Positions 30,841 through 41,650 are shown, numbered from the stretch's first letter. The stretch is 64,000 nucleotides of DNA from Oceanicoccus sp. KOV_DT_Chl (GCF_900120175.1 NZ_FQLF01000007.1:186001-250000); one strand, 5' to 3'. The notes: generated by a model from the letters alone, not told the origin. Numbers and translations are program-made.

Positions 30841-32557
30841 TGTCATACCATTTCTTCCACTAATGCTCGGAGCTTTTGCCGCGATTCTGTTACGGGGCTG
30901 GTTACGCAATATATTAATGCTGGCTGCCCCGATCGTGGGGGCACTAAATTTAATGGGCTTAGAGCACGGTGTTTTCTGGTCACTTGAATTTATGGGGTAT
31001 GCACTAGAGCCTGTGCGCGTTGACAAGCTTAGTATGATGTTCGGCTATCTGTTTCATCTCGCTTCATTTATAGCTATTGTTTATGCGCTGCATGTTAAAG
31101 ACACTATCCAACACGTCGCTGGTCTTGCTTATGCTGCGAGCGCGGTAGGCGCAGTATTTGCCGGCGATTTGCTGACACTATTTGTATTCTGGGAACTGCT
31201 TGCGCTGACGTCTGTCTTTCTTATTTGGGCTCGCCGAACCGACCGAGCGTATGCTTCAGGTATTCGTTACCTGATCTTTCAAATTTTATCTGGTGTTTTA
31301 CTACTCGCGGGGCTTTTAATTTTCGTACAGGTAAATAACAGCCTGTTGTTTAATCAAATTTCCTTGCAGCATGATGGCCTTGCACAAATAGGCGCTTGGT
31401 TAATCTTCTTTGCCTTCGGTATCAAATGTGCGTTCCCATTTATGCACAACTGGTTAACCGATTCTTACCCTGAAGCGACGCCGACCGGTACCGTTTTCCT
31501 GGCTTCATTTACCACTAAGGTTGCGGTGTACGCTTTTGCCCGAGGTTTCCCAGGCGAAGAAATTCTTGTTTGGATTGGCGTTACTATGGCGTGTTTCCCA
31601 ATCTTTTTTGCGGTTATCGAAAACGATCTTCGTCGAGTGTTAGCCTACAGCTTGATTAACCAGATTGGCTTCATGATAGTCGGTATTGGTATTGGCACTG
31701 CCATTGCTTTAAATGGTGCTGTTGCTCACGCCTTTAATGACGTTATTTTTAAAGGCTTGCTGATGATGACAATGGGCTCGGTATTGCACATGACAGGCAA
31801 GATAAATGGCTCCGAGCTGGGTGGCTTATACAAGAGCATGCCCAAAACCACCATACTCTGTATCGTGGGTGCAGCGTCTATTTCTGCTTTCCCACTGTTC
31901 AGCGGCTTTGTCTCGAAATCCATGATCATGGCCGCAGCGGTTGCAGAAGGTTATGACGTAGTTTGGTTATTGTTACTCTTTGCTGCTGCGGGCGTGTTCC
32001 ACCACGCCGGAATCAAAATCCCCTACTTTGCCTTCTTTGCCCATGACTCTGGTATTCGTACTTCAGAGCCTCCCAAGAACATGCTCATCGCCATGACCTT
32101 AGCTGCGGTCGCGTGCGTCGTATTAGGTACGTTTCCCGCGCAAACAGTTTACGCACTGTTACCTTGGGAGCATAGCTATCAACCTTATGATGTGACCCAC
32201 GTTTTAACACAACTTCAATTGCTGTTCTTCTCAGCGCTAGCCTTTGTGTGGCTAAACCTACGCAATATGTATCCACCTGAGTTGCCATCGACTAATCTTG
32301 ATGCTGACTGGTTCTATCGTAAGCTAGCGCCTACCTTTGTAAAAAGACTGGCGTGTACAATCTACGGAGCCTATGAGAACCTGGAGAGCTCTGTGATTAT
32401 TTCGATCAAGAAAATGATCCAGAATTCATATGATGCTGAGTCAGGCAAACCAAAAGGATACTTTGCACGACTGTGGCCGATAGAAACCATGGTCGTTTGG
32501 GTGGCGGCATTACTAGCGATCTATTTGATGCTTTATTACATGCTTGATCTAGTTTAA
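30833..32557 (+). CDS. Third NuoL/M/N-like antiporter subunit of the operon
   Basis: 574 residues from ATG 30833. Core motifs are present: Glu in LLTLFVFWELLALTSVFLIW, Lys in FGIKCAFPFMHNWLTDSYPEA (located at about residues 200-220), TTKVAVYAFARGF and FNDVIFKGLLMMTMGS. After the last core helix there is an extra segment of about 120 residues: LDADWFYRKLAPTF, an amphipathic stretch, then one final helix. A perfect 8-base inverted repeat (TCAATAGG / CCTATTGA, 32572-32599) follows the stop and may end the transcript. Confidence 0.88.
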   Translation: MNSVIPFLPLMLGAFAAILLRGWLRNILMLAAPIVGALNLMGLEHGVFWSLEFMGYALEPVRVDKLSMMFGYLFHLASFIAIVYALHVKDTIQHVAGLAYAASAVGAVFAGDLLTLFVFWELLALTSVFLIWARRTDRAYASGIRYLIFQILSGVLLLAGLLIFVQVNNSLLFNQISLQHDGLAQIGAWLIFFAFGIKCAFPFMHNWLTDSYPEATPTGTVFLASFTTKVAVYAFARGFPGEEILVWIGVTMACFPIFFAVIENDLRRVLAYSLINQIGFMIVGIGIGTAIALNGAVAHAFNDVIFKGLLMMTMGSVLHMTGKINGSELGGLYKSMPKTTILCIVGAASISAFPLFSGFVSKSMIMAAAVAEGYDVVWLLLLFAAAGVFHHAGIKIPYFAFFAHDSGIRTSEPPKNMLIAMTLAAVACVVLGTFPAQTVYALLPWEHSYQPYDVTHVLTQLQLLFFSALAFVWLNLRNMYPPELPSTNLDADWFYRKLAPTFVKRLACTIYGAYENLESSVIISIKKMIQNSYDAESGKPKGYFARLWPIETMVVWVAALLAIYLMLYYMLDLV

Positions 32558-32734
32558 AGATAGGCAGTAGTTCAATAGGAACTATTATCCACCTATTGAG
32601 ATATTATATGGCCAAAGGAATAAAGCAGAAACTATATAGTACAGTCGCTTGAGGTCGAGCCGCTATTGGGGAGTGCTGTTAGGTGACATCAAATATCTCT
32701 AGTGGCTCAAGTTCTACCAAAATCTCAGTTTATT

Positions 32735-32885
32735 AAGCTTACATGCAAACTAAATGGCCGCTATAATTCCAAAAGCTGCCACCACACCTAACGTTTTTAC
32801 TATGTCCCAGTTCGGCAGTCCAGTGCCAGGAACGGCCATGACCAGAATTAAAAACGGATACCGAAGTAGCCTTAAGATAAAGCAG
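32735..32885. repeat. 150-bp dispersed repeat, copy 1
   Basis: About 150 bases here resemble 33640-33780, best over GCCGCTATAATTCCAAAAGC. Read on the minus strand this copy holds about 45 open codons ending at 32750, with a hydrophobic end (VVAAFGIIAAI) but no normal start: a possible gene 3' remnant. Apart from this copy and the hairpin just after the antiporter operon, I see nothing in 32558-32892. Confidence 0.6.
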
Positions 32886-32892
32886 TTAGTTA

Positions 32893-33462
32893 TTAATTTT
32901 TACGCTTAATACTAACTAGACCAATCATCGCCGAACCAAATAGCCAGATTGCTGCTGGAACTGGAACCATAGCAGGTTGAGTATGTGACCAGATTACAAA
33001 TACATACTTATCTTCGTAGGTTGTATCCCATGCAGCATAAGCGCTGTGATCACCCACACCGTTGCCAATAGCTGAGACACCATGAAGAGCAAGCAGAGAA
33101 AAAAAGTGACCATCATACGGATTATAAACCGTAAGTAACCCGCAATAGAATTCATCGTCACAACCCAATAATGAATCATCAGTTCTATCCCAAGCACCGA
33201 TAAACAGCTGATCAACTAGAGCCTGAGAAGCGAGCATAGCTTCATCGAATGTGTGGAATGTAAAATCGGTGACCTGATCACACCCATTAAAGATGTCAAT
33301 ACACGATCCTTCCGACAGCCTAATGCTATAAAACGAATTATTAACTTCAATTCCCTCTGCGCCATAAATCTGGCCATTACTGTCAGTCAAGATAGTAACG
33401 GCCGCATTAGATATAAGAGGTAAGATTAGAAAGCCTAATATGGCTAAAATTTTATTCTGCAT
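32893..33462 (-). CDS. Secreted VPLPA-CTERM (exosortase-type) sorting protein
   Basis: 189 residues. An N-terminal signal peptide (about 1-20) and a C-terminal sorting tail: VPVPAAIWLFGSAMIGLV, then a basic end SIKRKN. This is the VPxPA-helix-basic pattern of PEP-CTERM-type substrates cut by an exosortase. The middle contains four or more Cys but no domain I recognise. Exosortase is not in the window. The gene stands alone between two copies of a decayed repeat. Confidence 0.85.
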   Translation of the reverse strand: MQNKILAILGFLILPLISNAAVTILTDSNGQIYGAEGIEVNNSFYSIRLSEGSCIDIFNGCDQVTDFTFHTFDEAMLASQALVDQLFIGAWDRTDDSLLGCDDEFYCGLLTVYNPYDGHFFSLLALHGVSAIGNGVGDHSAYAAWDTTYEDKYVFVIWSHTQPAMVPVPAAIWLFGSAMIGLVSIKRKN

Positions 33463-33989
33463 GATGAAGCGTCCTTACTATTTTTATTAAGATACATTCT
33501 TACGTACTTGAAGCTGTTGAGTCAAACGGGTTATGTAAAATACTCCGGCAGTTACTGGCAAATGATGTCGTACTACCAATAATGGGGACGTATCAACTGT
33601 CGGTTAAGGGTCAACAACTGCCGAAGCAACCATTTAGCTTACATGTAAACTAAATGACCGCTATAATTCCAAAAGCTGCCATCACATCTAACTATTTCAC
33701 TATATCCTGCCTCGGTAGTTAAGTGCCTGACCGCAAAGGATCATAAAAACGCCGCTGAAATTGCATTAAGATAATCACCATAACATCCGCAAATTATCGA
33801 CGAGATAAGCTTTTCTCTCACAAAAGCCTATCAATGAGACCCTGCCAACCCGATTGTTAACGCTAGGAAAATGCAGGTGGCAAACGGTCTATCAATGACA
33901 TTCCCCCTTTCTTTAAGCTTAACGTCGATGATCATGACAGACCCAAGCACATCGAATTACCCGCTGATTTATAAGATTACATCTCGCTG
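33463..33989. other. 527-base gene-free region containing repeat copy 2
   Basis: Contains the second copy of the 150-bp repeat at about 33640-33780, in the same orientation as copy 1 but with a stop codon inside the stretch that is open in copy 1. The remainder shows short open frames with no start signal or recognisable similarity. Confidence 0.45.
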
Positions 33990-34448
33990 TTAACTGTCTT
34001 GTTGCGCTGCTGTAAGAATGGCTTTGCGAATCCTCGGGTAGGACCCACATCTGCATAGATTGCCCGACATGGCATTGTCTATGTCATCATCAGACGGTGC
34101 TGGGTTGTTAGCAAGCAGTGCCGTGGCCGCCATAATTTGTCCTGATTGACAGTACCCACACTGTGACACTTCTTCTTGTATCCATGCTTGTTGAACGGGG
34201 TGCAAGGTATCACCATCACTCAAGCCTTCAATGGTTACCACTGTACGATCTGCGATTGAAGAAATGGGAAGGGAGCAGCTGCGCACAGGAATGCCTTCAA
34301 CATGAACGGTACAAGCGCCACATTGACCAATTCCACATCCATATTTTGAGCCTGTTAATTTAAATATGTCGCGGATAACCCAAAGCAAAGGCATTTCATC
34401 GGGGACTTCGGCGCGGACAACTTGGCCATTTAGCGTAAACTCAATCAT
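33990..34448 (-). CDS. [2Fe-2S] subunit of an isoquinoline 1-oxidoreductase-type molybdoenzyme
   Basis: 152 residues. The N-terminal plant-ferredoxin-type cluster ([14 protein letters not shown], then C in VRSCSLP) and a C-terminal helical cluster domain ([16 protein letters not shown]) are the two [2Fe-2S] sites of the xanthine oxidase family small subunit. Four bases overlap with the large-subunit gene. Electrons from hydroxylation at the molybdenum site pass through these clusters. The substrate is unknown. Confidence 0.9.
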   Translation of the reverse strand: MIEFTLNGQVVRAEVPDEMPLLWVIRDIFKLTGSKYGCGIGQCGACTVHVEGIPVRSCSLPISSIADRTVVTIEGLSDGDTLHPVQQAWIQEEVSQCGYCQSGQIMAATALLANNPAPSDDDIDNAMSGNLCRCGSYPRIRKAILTAAQQDS

Positions 34449-36778
34449 GATAGTACCGGGGCTCCAGCCGCTAAGGGGGCTTGTGCAAAACTGGTTTGAT
34501 AGTGCTTGAATTCAGAATTTTGCATTATCGGCAAAGAACGTATTCTCATGCCGGTTGCCTGAAAAATCGCATTAGTGAGTGCGGGTGCAACACCCGGCAC
34601 TGCAGGTTCGCCCATTCCACCGGGCCGTTGTTTGGGGCTGTCCAACAAAATGGTTTCAATAGTCGGCGTTTCGTTCATTCGCATGCGTTTATAGTTATTA
34701 AAATTATCCTGCTGTGCGACGCCATCTACAAAAGTGACTTGCTCAAACAACGCGGAAGAAAGTCCATCGATGATAGAACTTTCCACTTGGGCAATAACAT
34801 TGTTGGGGTGAATGACCTGACCGCAATCAACAGCACAGACGACGCGTTTTACTATTAAGGTATGGTTTTCATTAACCTCAACTTCAATAGCGTGAGCGAC
34901 CACGCTGCCATGAGATTCAGTGACGGCAAAACCAATATTGGTTAAACCTTTAACGCGCGTCTCAACGGCTTTCAGTACGGCTAGATGGCGCGGCTGATTG
35001 TTTAAGCTTTTTAAACGAACAGCCAACGGTGAGTGATTAGCTGCAGCTGCCAATTCGTCGATAAAACTTTCCATAAAAAAAACATTCCAGGATTTGCTAA
35101 CGCTACGCCAGGCGCCGGCCGGTATATGTGAATCGACCGGGATATAGCTAACCTTTAAATTCTCGATAGCATACATACTTGGGTTAACGGTACTCACCAT
35201 CGAGCTGTCCTTGCGTGCATCGCCGCCCCTTGGGTTAGGTGTGCGCTTATAAAGGCTAGCCACTACGGATTGCATCACCAGCGAAAAATCAATGGCCGTA
35301 AGTTTCCCGCTTGAATCTATAGCGCCTTGAATTTTGCACAGTCCAGCGGGGCGATACATATCATGAAGAACATCCTGCTCCCTTGACCACATCAACTTAA
35401 CCGGACGACCGGGAAAACGCATAGCGGCCGAAACCGCTTGCTCAACGAAATCCAGCTCGGATCGACGGCCAAAGCCACCGCCTAAAAACGTGGTATGGAC
35501 CATCACCTTTGATGGGTCGATGCCAGTAATTTCAGCGCCCACATCACGCGCCATAGAATGTGCCTGAGTCGGCGCCCAAATGGTTAAGCTATCATTTTCA
35601 AACAATGCCGTCGCATTCATCGGTTCCATGCAGACATGAGCAAGATAGGGAACATCATAACTGGCGGTAACAACGGATTGCGATGCGCTCTGTGCGTTTT
35701 TTAGAGCGGCATTAACATCGCCATCTTGTCTGAATATCACAAGGTCGGGGTCATTCAGTTTCTCACGATATTCCTGATATAAGGTGTCGCTGTTGACGGT
35801 GCCATCAACGGGAGGCTTGGAAATAACCTTGATTCGTTTCGCTGCCTCCAGCGCAATCCAGCTGTTATCTGCCACTACGGCAACAGCCATTTCTATACCA
35901 GGCTTGCCGACAGGAAAAATTGCTTGAATACCGTTGCGATCAGTTAACGCTTCTGCTGAAAAGGATTCGATTTCGCTACCGGCAATAGGGCCGTGCATGA
36001 CAGCGCCATAGAGCATATCAGGGAGTTGTATATCGAGTCCGTAAGTGGCTTTGCCGGTGACTTTGAGAGGCTCGTCAATGCGCGGAGGATTGGTACCAAT
36101 CAGACGAAAATCTGCTGGTGATTTTAGTATTGGATTACCGGGTGGCTTTTCTTTTGCGGCCGCTTCAGCCAGTTCACCATAACTGAGCTGTTCACCAGTC
36201 GAGGGATTGATAACATAGCCTTTGCGCGTGTCCAATTGCTCTTTTGGTACATGCCAGCGTTTGGCTGCTGCGCTAATAAGCATTTGCCGGGCGCTAGCCC
36301 CAGCTGGCCTTAATGTATCCCAGGCATCAACGGTACTTGAGCTACCAATAGTGATTGATAAGCCCATGGCGTGAAACACTTCACGAACAAGCCAGGTGCC
36401 GGCACCTTTAGCAACGCTTGCGTCAGGGTCGCCAAAAGGCTGACCACCTTTCATCATGCCAAAGTTAAAGTAATCGCGATCTACCGGAGTAAATTCAAAA
36501 GTGATTGATTGCCAGTCCGCATCGAGTTCCTCCGCTAACAGTATAGCCAAAGTATTGATGATACCTTGGCCCATTTCAGCACGATGAATGCCGATAGTCA
36601 CTTCGCCATCCGGGGAGATTTTTAACCACGCGTTAAAAGTAACGGCTTGTTTGCCCGTGTTAGCAAATTTTTCTGTCGCACTACCATCATCAAGTTGATG
36701 ACTTGCATAGGTAATACCCAAGGCAAGACCGCCGCCAGTTGCTAACCCTGCAATAAGAAAAGAGCGTCGTGAAATCAT
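34445..36778 (-). CDS. Molybdopterin large subunit, isoquinoline 1-oxidoreductase-type (Tat-exported)
   Basis: 777 residues. A Tat signal [17 protein letters not shown] starts the protein, so the enzyme probably works in the periplasm. Aldehyde-oxidase/xanthine-dehydrogenase molybdenum-cofactor domains follow (blocks HMCMEPMNA-like [57 protein letters not shown]). The Glu in GEPAVP is the family's catalytic base position. No FAD subunit gene is present, as usual for the Ior group, which uses a cytochrome acceptor. The real substrate cannot be named. Confidence 0.9.
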   Translation of the reverse strand: MISRRSFLIAGLATGGGLALGITYASHQLDDGSATEKFANTGKQAVTFNAWLKISPDGEVTIGIHRAEMGQGIINTLAILLAEELDADWQSITFEFTPVDRDYFNFGMMKGGQPFGDPDASVAKGAGTWLVREVFHAMGLSITIGSSSTVDAWDTLRPAGASARQMLISAAAKRWHVPKEQLDTRKGYVINPSTGEQLSYGELAEAAAKEKPPGNPILKSPADFRLIGTNPPRIDEPLKVTGKATYGLDIQLPDMLYGAVMHGPIAGSEIESFSAEALTDRNGIQAIFPVGKPGIEMAVAVVADNSWIALEAAKRIKVISKPPVDGTVNSDTLYQEYREKLNDPDLVIFRQDGDVNAALKNAQSASQSVVTASYDVPYLAHVCMEPMNATALFENDSLTIWAPTQAHSMARDVGAEITGIDPSKVMVHTTFLGGGFGRRSELDFVEQAVSAAMRFPGRPVKLMWSREQDVLHDMYRPAGLCKIQGAIDSSGKLTAIDFSLVMQSVVASLYKRTPNPRGGDARKDSSMVSTVNPSMYAIENLKVSYIPVDSHIPAGAWRSVSKSWNVFFMESFIDELAAAANHSPLAVRLKSLNNQPRHLAVLKAVETRVKGLTNIGFAVTESHGSVVAHAIEVEVNENHTLIVKRVVCAVDCGQVIHPNNVIAQVESSIIDGLSSALFEQVTFVDGVAQQDNFNNYKRMRMNETPTIETILLDSPKQRPGGMGEPAVPGVAPALTNAIFQATGMRIRSLPIMQNSEFKHYQTSFAQAPLAAGAPVLS

Positions 36779-36866
36779 CGATTGATGCTACCAGTTAAGG
36801 CTTCAATTGAATAGGCAATGTCTTGTGCCGCTAAAGTAAAGATTTGCCAAGCACTAATACGCCAAC

Positions 36867-38594
36867 TTAAAGCTGAGGCTGCGCCCGCTCAATAATTGCT
36901 TTGCAGTCAACACCATTGGGTAAGGTGCCATAATTTAATCCGGATTCATGCAAACCCAGGCTGCCACTGATACGTGAAGCAATAAATCCTTCCGCCACAA
37001 ACTGATTTCCGTTTTTCAGTAACACACTGGCTTGCAAACCTAGCGCCAGCTTCTCGACTATCGCGCGCGAGCGATATTCCAGAGTAGATACATCCACAAA
37101 ATCATCTTTTAAATTATTTAAAAATTTGTCAAAACGATTATCCAAACCAGAGGCACTGGCAAGTTCAGCCAGAAAAGCGTCAATCACTTTCGACTCTTTT
37201 TTCATTGCCCGCAACACATCCAGACATTGCACATTACCGGAGCCTTCCCAAATTGCATTAACCGGCGCCTCACGATAAATACGCGGCATAATATTTTCTT
37301 CTACATACCCCACGCCACCTAAACACTCCATGGCTTCATAGGCGTGATTCGGGGCGCGCTTACAAATCCAGTATTTACCAATAGCGGTGGCTACACGGGC
37401 GAATAAATGCTGTTGTTCATCCGCAGGATTATCTAATGCGTTACCGACACGCATTGACATGGCCAACGCAGCTTCCGATTCAATCGCAAGATCAGCCAAC
37501 ACATTTTGCATCAACACTTGCTGGTGCAAGTTTTTACCAAAGACATTTCGACCACCGGTATGGTGCAATGCTTGCGCGGTCGCGGCGCGCATCAACGCGC
37601 TGGACCCCACCATGCAATCGAAACGGGTCATCGATACCATTTCTATAATCGTCGCAACACCACGACCTTCCTGCCCAACCATTTGCGCATAAGCACCACG
37701 GAATTCTACTTCCGCAGAGGCATTTGAAATATTGCCCATTTTATTTTTCAAACGCTGCACATATAGCTGATTTTTGCTGCCATCAGGGCGCCAGCGCGGC
37801 AATAAAAAGCACGACAACCCCTGCTCCGTTTTCGCCAATACCAAAAACGCATCACACATCGGCGCCGAGCAAAACCATTTATGGCCCACCAATTGATAAG
37901 CCTCACCAGGACCGGTTTTATTGGCCTCTATTGGCTGCGCACTCGTGGTATTGGCACGTACATCGGAGCCACCCTGCTTCTCCGTCATAGCCATACCGAT
38001 AGTCACACCCTGTTTTTCAAACCAGGGAATATTACGTTCGTCATAATGGCGTGCCGTAATCCTGGGCAGCCAATCTTTAGCTAAACCCGGTGTGGTTTTA
38101 ATCGCCGGCACTGCCGCGAACGTCATGGTTAACGGGCAGCCCGATCCCGAGTCAGCCTGATTGTGCATATACTCCATTGCAGCACGAGCAACATGGGCAC
38201 CTTTAGCATTACTATTCAAGGAATTTTCTGCGAAGCGATCAGTCGTCCACGGCAAAGAATGCAGCCCAGCTTCAATGGCAGTGCGCATTAGCTGATGGTA
38301 GGCCGGATGAAATTTAACAAGATCAATTCGATGACCAAAGCGATCATGCGAATGAAATTCCGGTTTAAACTGGTTAGCTAGAAAACCGGCCTCAATGAGT
38401 TCATGCCCAACATGTTGACCATACTGACGCACTTCATCTTGAGCAAAATCACCATTAAATGCCCTCATCCAATGCTGCAGCGCAACATCCGAATCATACG
38501 CATTGTAATTTTCCAAAGGTGCAGGCTGGTTAAACACCTCATGCGTTTCACCTAAAGTGGAAGCCGAAAAATGTGATGTGTTTTCCGTAGCCAT
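36867..38594 (-). CDS. aidB: AidB-like acyl-CoA dehydrogenase family protein
   Basis: 575 residues. Acyl-CoA dehydrogenase fold with FAD-binding blocks (AMTEKQGGSDVRAN, YQLVGHKWFCSAPMCDAFLVLA, FDCMVGSSALMRAATAQA) and the AidB-specific C-terminal region (CLGGVGYVEENIMPRIYREAP, WEGSGNVQCLDVLRAMKKE). Length and the early AidB segment NYNAYDSDVAL favour AidB, a DNA-alkylation-response flavoprotein, over true fatty-acid enzymes. It appears monocistronic. Confidence 0.88.
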   Translation of the reverse strand: MATENTSHFSASTLGETHEVFNQPAPLENYNAYDSDVALQHWMRAFNGDFAQDEVRQYGQHVGHELIEAGFLANQFKPEFHSHDRFGHRIDLVKFHPAYHQLMRTAIEAGLHSLPWTTDRFAENSLNSNAKGAHVARAAMEYMHNQADSGSGCPLTMTFAAVPAIKTTPGLAKDWLPRITARHYDERNIPWFEKQGVTIGMAMTEKQGGSDVRANTTSAQPIEANKTGPGEAYQLVGHKWFCSAPMCDAFLVLAKTEQGLSCFLLPRWRPDGSKNQLYVQRLKNKMGNISNASAEVEFRGAYAQMVGQEGRGVATIIEMVSMTRFDCMVGSSALMRAATAQALHHTGGRNVFGKNLHQQVLMQNVLADLAIESEAALAMSMRVGNALDNPADEQQHLFARVATAIGKYWICKRAPNHAYEAMECLGGVGYVEENIMPRIYREAPVNAIWEGSGNVQCLDVLRAMKKESKVIDAFLAELASASGLDNRFDKFLNNLKDDFVDVSTLEYRSRAIVEKLALGLQASVLLKNGNQFVAEGFIASRISGSLGLHESGLNYGTLPNGVDCKAIIERAQPQL

Positions 38595-38652
38595 ACAGGT
38601 ACCTATTTATGCTCTGTCATCACTATACAGCTGCCGTTAGTCACAATTACCG

Positions 38653-39048
38653 TCAGCTAGCGGCAACACTTTTACACAATAAACAATTAAAAAATGATTG
38701 CCCGGTAACACGGAGCGAACCAATAATATAGGTTAAACCAATAGTGCCATCGAATGCGACCAAGGCATATTCCCACTGCATGGATAAACCGTTAGGCACA
38801 GCATAAATTACCGCTGACACGGCGGTCAGGCGCACCAAGCCCTGCCAAAAAATAACCGGGTAGCGATTAACCATATCTTTTGATGCCCACATTAAACATG
38901 CGGCCGCCATCATTAAAAACATGCCCAAGGTCATTAATGCAACAAATTGTCCTGGTTGCGGATCCATTATGGCTCCGGCCCACGTTGCTGCGCCGACTAA
39001 AAAATCCAATGCGCCCGTCCAAAATACAAATTTTTGTAACATGATCAA
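38653..39048 (-). CDS. Small four-helix membrane protein, function unknown
   Basis: 131 residues with four hydrophobic segments (about 8-28, 38-56, 70-88, 95-112) and little else. It follows the epimerase gene by 36 bases in the same direction and is probably cotranscribed. I recognise no family. Confidence 0.75.
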   Translation of the reverse strand: MIMLQKFVFWTGALDFLVGAATWAGAIMDPQPGQFVALMTLGMFLMMAAACLMWASKDMVNRYPVIFWQGLVRLTAVSAVIYAVPNGLSMQWEYALVAFDGTIGLTYIIGSLRVTGQSFFNCLLCKSVAAS

Positions 39049-39084
39049 ACTCCCGTATTGTTATTGTAGTTTTAAAAAATTTAA

Positions 39085-40074
39085 TTAAACGTAGCCATTT
39101 TCCCGAAACCATTGTGTCGCATCGGTTATCGCTGTTTCCAATGGTGTTTGCGGCAAACCTAATTCATTTATCGCTTTCGATGGATCAACAAAAATTTCAT
39201 TCATCGCGTATACCGAGGATTTATAGGTCGTTTTTGGTGCCTTGCCGGTAACGGCTGACCATGCATCCATTAGTCGCCCTACAACGCGCATCATAGTGGG
39301 TGACAATTCTTTGGTGGCCACATCAGCAACGCCGGCAATCCTGCCCACTAGCCGTGCCAAATCCCGCTGGGTTAAATTGCCATCTTTATTGGCCAGCATA
39401 TAACTTTCACCGACGCGACCTTTTTCCATTGCCAATAAATGCCCTCTGGCAACGTCGCGTACATCAACGGCACAAATCCCACCGGGAAAATAATATTTCA
39501 TTTCGCCTTTTAGAATAGCAATAATTAAACCACCGGTCGGTGTTGGCATTCTGTCACCGGGACCAAAAGGTAACCCGGGGCACACTAACACTGCCGGCAA
39601 GCCCTCCCCTACTAAGCCCTTGACCATTTGATGGCTCATAAATTTGGAGTAAACATACTCGTTGCCATCCCACACATTAAACGGTGTTTCCTCGGTAATC
39701 AGTTCACCGTTTTTAGCCATCCCCAGCGCAGCAATGCTGCTGGTATAAACCACTTTTTTTACTCCGGCGGTCATCGCCGCCTTTAATATTGCCTGCGCGC
39801 CTTCCACATTCACTTTGTAATGCAGGTGCGGGTCTTTGGTCCAAATCGCATAAACGGCCGCTAAATGATACAAACCCTCTACGCCTTCAACACAGTGCGA
39901 AAGTGATTCAGGGTTAAGCAAATTCCCTTCTACAATTTCGACATCCATGCCATTTAACGGCGATCGATCTTCTCCCGGCATGACCATCACCCGCACGTCA
40001 TCGCCCTGCTCCAGGCACATGCGCGTCACATGGTTACCGATAAAGCCGGTTGCACCCGTAATTAATACTTTCAT
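39085..40074 (-). CDS. NAD(P)-dependent epimerase/reductase (extended SDR, dihydroflavonol-reductase-like)
   Basis: 329 residues. N-terminal Rossmann motif GATGFIG, then LYHLAAVYAIW, VVYTSSIAALG and catalytic YxxxK (YVYSK). CPGLPFGPGDRMPT matches the DFR/hopanoid-associated epimerase type. Substrate unknown. It forms a pair with the small membrane protein downstream. Confidence 0.87.
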   Translation of the reverse strand: MKVLITGATGFIGNHVTRMCLEQGDDVRVMVMPGEDRSPLNGMDVEIVEGNLLNPESLSHCVEGVEGLYHLAAVYAIWTKDPHLHYKVNVEGAQAILKAAMTAGVKKVVYTSSIAALGMAKNGELITEETPFNVWDGNEYVYSKFMSHQMVKGLVGEGLPAVLVCPGLPFGPGDRMPTPTGGLIIAILKGEMKYYFPGGICAVDVRDVARGHLLAMEKGRVGESYMLANKDGNLTQRDLARLVGRIAGVADVATKELSPTMMRVVGRLMDAWSAVTGKAPKTTYKSSVYAMNEIFVDPSKAINELGLPQTPLETAITDATQWFRENGYV

Positions 40075-40240
40075 GAGAATTCCTTGCAGACAAAAACATC
40101 CTGCACGAGCACTCTACGCCCTGACCACAGCAATGTTTATCGTTATTATTAGTGGCGCTAACTATTCCACAGCCATAGCGTTGAAACAAGTGTCACAAGG
40201 GATTGTTACCTGCCGGTAATTTACTGAAGTGAGCCGAAAA

Positions 40241-41650
40241 TCATTCCGCCATCACTCTTGCCAACCGCTCGGGACGTCGCCATACACCACCAAATAATCG
40301 CAGACAATAACTTACCGCCAGCACCAGGATCATCGCTACAAACCCCCACCAACTGACAATCGGCTCGACCTGATAAACCCGGATCATCAAATACTGTGCC
40401 AGCAACATTAACCAGTGCAAACCAATCGATACGATCATTAACCAGCGGGTATCACCAGCGCCGCGCAACGCGCCACCGACTACCAACGAATTGGCATCGG
40501 CGACTACATAACTGGCCAGCCCCACCATCATTAATATGGAGAGTTGTCGAATCTCAGGGAAAAAATCATCCGGTGTAGCAAATACATTAACCAGCGGTTC
40601 GCTAAAAAAGATAAACACTAACGCGAGCAAACCGGAATAAGTCCAGACAATAATAAAACCGGCAGTAATCACTTTGTTCGCCTGCCTCAAATCACCGGCA
40701 CCGACAAAATGCCCCATCTGAGTCATTACCGCAATGCTGACACCCATCATAGGAATGAACGACAAAATATCCCAATTAAACACAATCGCAATAGCAGCGC
40801 CTTCAACTACCCCGTACGATTGAAACAGCAGCAGGAATATATTAAACGTACCGAAAGTCAATAACGTCTCCAGCCCGGACGGTATTCCCAGCCGTAAATA
40901 GCGTCGTAGAATTCCCCTATCCAAACGTAACGAATCGGCAATTGAAAAACGCTCACGAATGGCAGGCCGACAATAAAATTTTAGAAATAAAACAGTAGTC
41001 ACCAATGAAGCAATCAATGTCGCCAATCCCGCACCGACAATACCCATTGCTGGAAAACCGAAAACCCCAAACACCAACACATAAGTCAGCGGAATATTGA
41101 TGAGTACACCAAGCACATCGCAAATCATCACCACCCGGGTTTGGCCAATACCGGCAAAAAATGACGCCAGAGCTACCTTGGTCAGAGAAAAAATTGCACT
41201 GGCCATCAGGACTAAATAATAGCTGCGTTCCAACTCAACTTGCTGCGCCGTATGACCAAAGGAGCCGAATAAATCACTAACGAACCAGGTAATTAAACCC
41301 ACAAAAGGTAAACTCATCAGCGCCAGCCACCAGCCCTGCGTCACCACCAACGAGCACTTATGTTTCACTCCGGCGCCGTTGTATTGAGCGACTAGCGCAT
41401 TGCCATAAGCGATCACCCCCGTAAACAAACAAAGGCTGGCAAACGAAGCCATGCCGCCGGCCATAGACGCGGCGATGTGCACCGCGCTTAACTTGGCCAT
41501 AAATAAGCGGTCGGTAAAAATCATTAACGCAAAAGTACCCTGCGATACCATCATCGGTAGCGCCAATCGCAACAACTGCTGCAAGGTAGTTAAAGACAAT
41601 AAACGTTGAGGCATAAAAAAAGACGACTCTGAAAAAAGAAACAGAAACAA
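40241..41650 (-). CDS. MATE-family multidrug/cation exporter
   Basis: 469 residues with about twelve helices in two homologous halves. N-terminal block LLRLALPMMVSQGTFALMIFTDRLFM and internal FFAGIGQTRVVMICDVLGVLINIPLTY are typical. It is downstream of folD but separated by a terminator. Substrate range cannot be inferred. Confidence 0.9.
   Translation of the reverse strand: MFLFLFSESSFFMPQRLLSLTTLQQLLRLALPMMVSQGTFALMIFTDRLFMAKLSAVHIAASMAGGMASFASLCLFTGVIAYGNALVAQYNGAGVKHKCSLVVTQGWWLALMSLPFVGLITWFVSDLFGSFGHTAQQVELERSYYLVLMASAIFSLTKVALASFFAGIGQTRVVMICDVLGVLINIPLTYVLVFGVFGFPAMGIVGAGLATLIASLVTTVLFLKFYCRPAIRERFSIADSLRLDRGILRRYLRLGIPSGLETLLTFGTFNIFLLLFQSYGVVEGAAIAIVFNWDILSFIPMMGVSIAVMTQMGHFVGAGDLRQANKVITAGFIIVWTYSGLLALVFIFFSEPLVNVFATPDDFFPEIRQLSILMMVGLASYVVADANSLVVGGALRGAGDTRWLMIVSIGLHWLMLLAQYLMIRVYQVEPIVSWWGFVAMILVLAVSYCLRLFGGVWRRPERLARVMAE

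Noticed and set aside
33895-34005. Forty-codon plus-strand frame starting near 33871 before the molybdoenzyme genes
   Set aside because: No ribosome site, no similarity I can name, and composition like the surrounding non-coding DNA.
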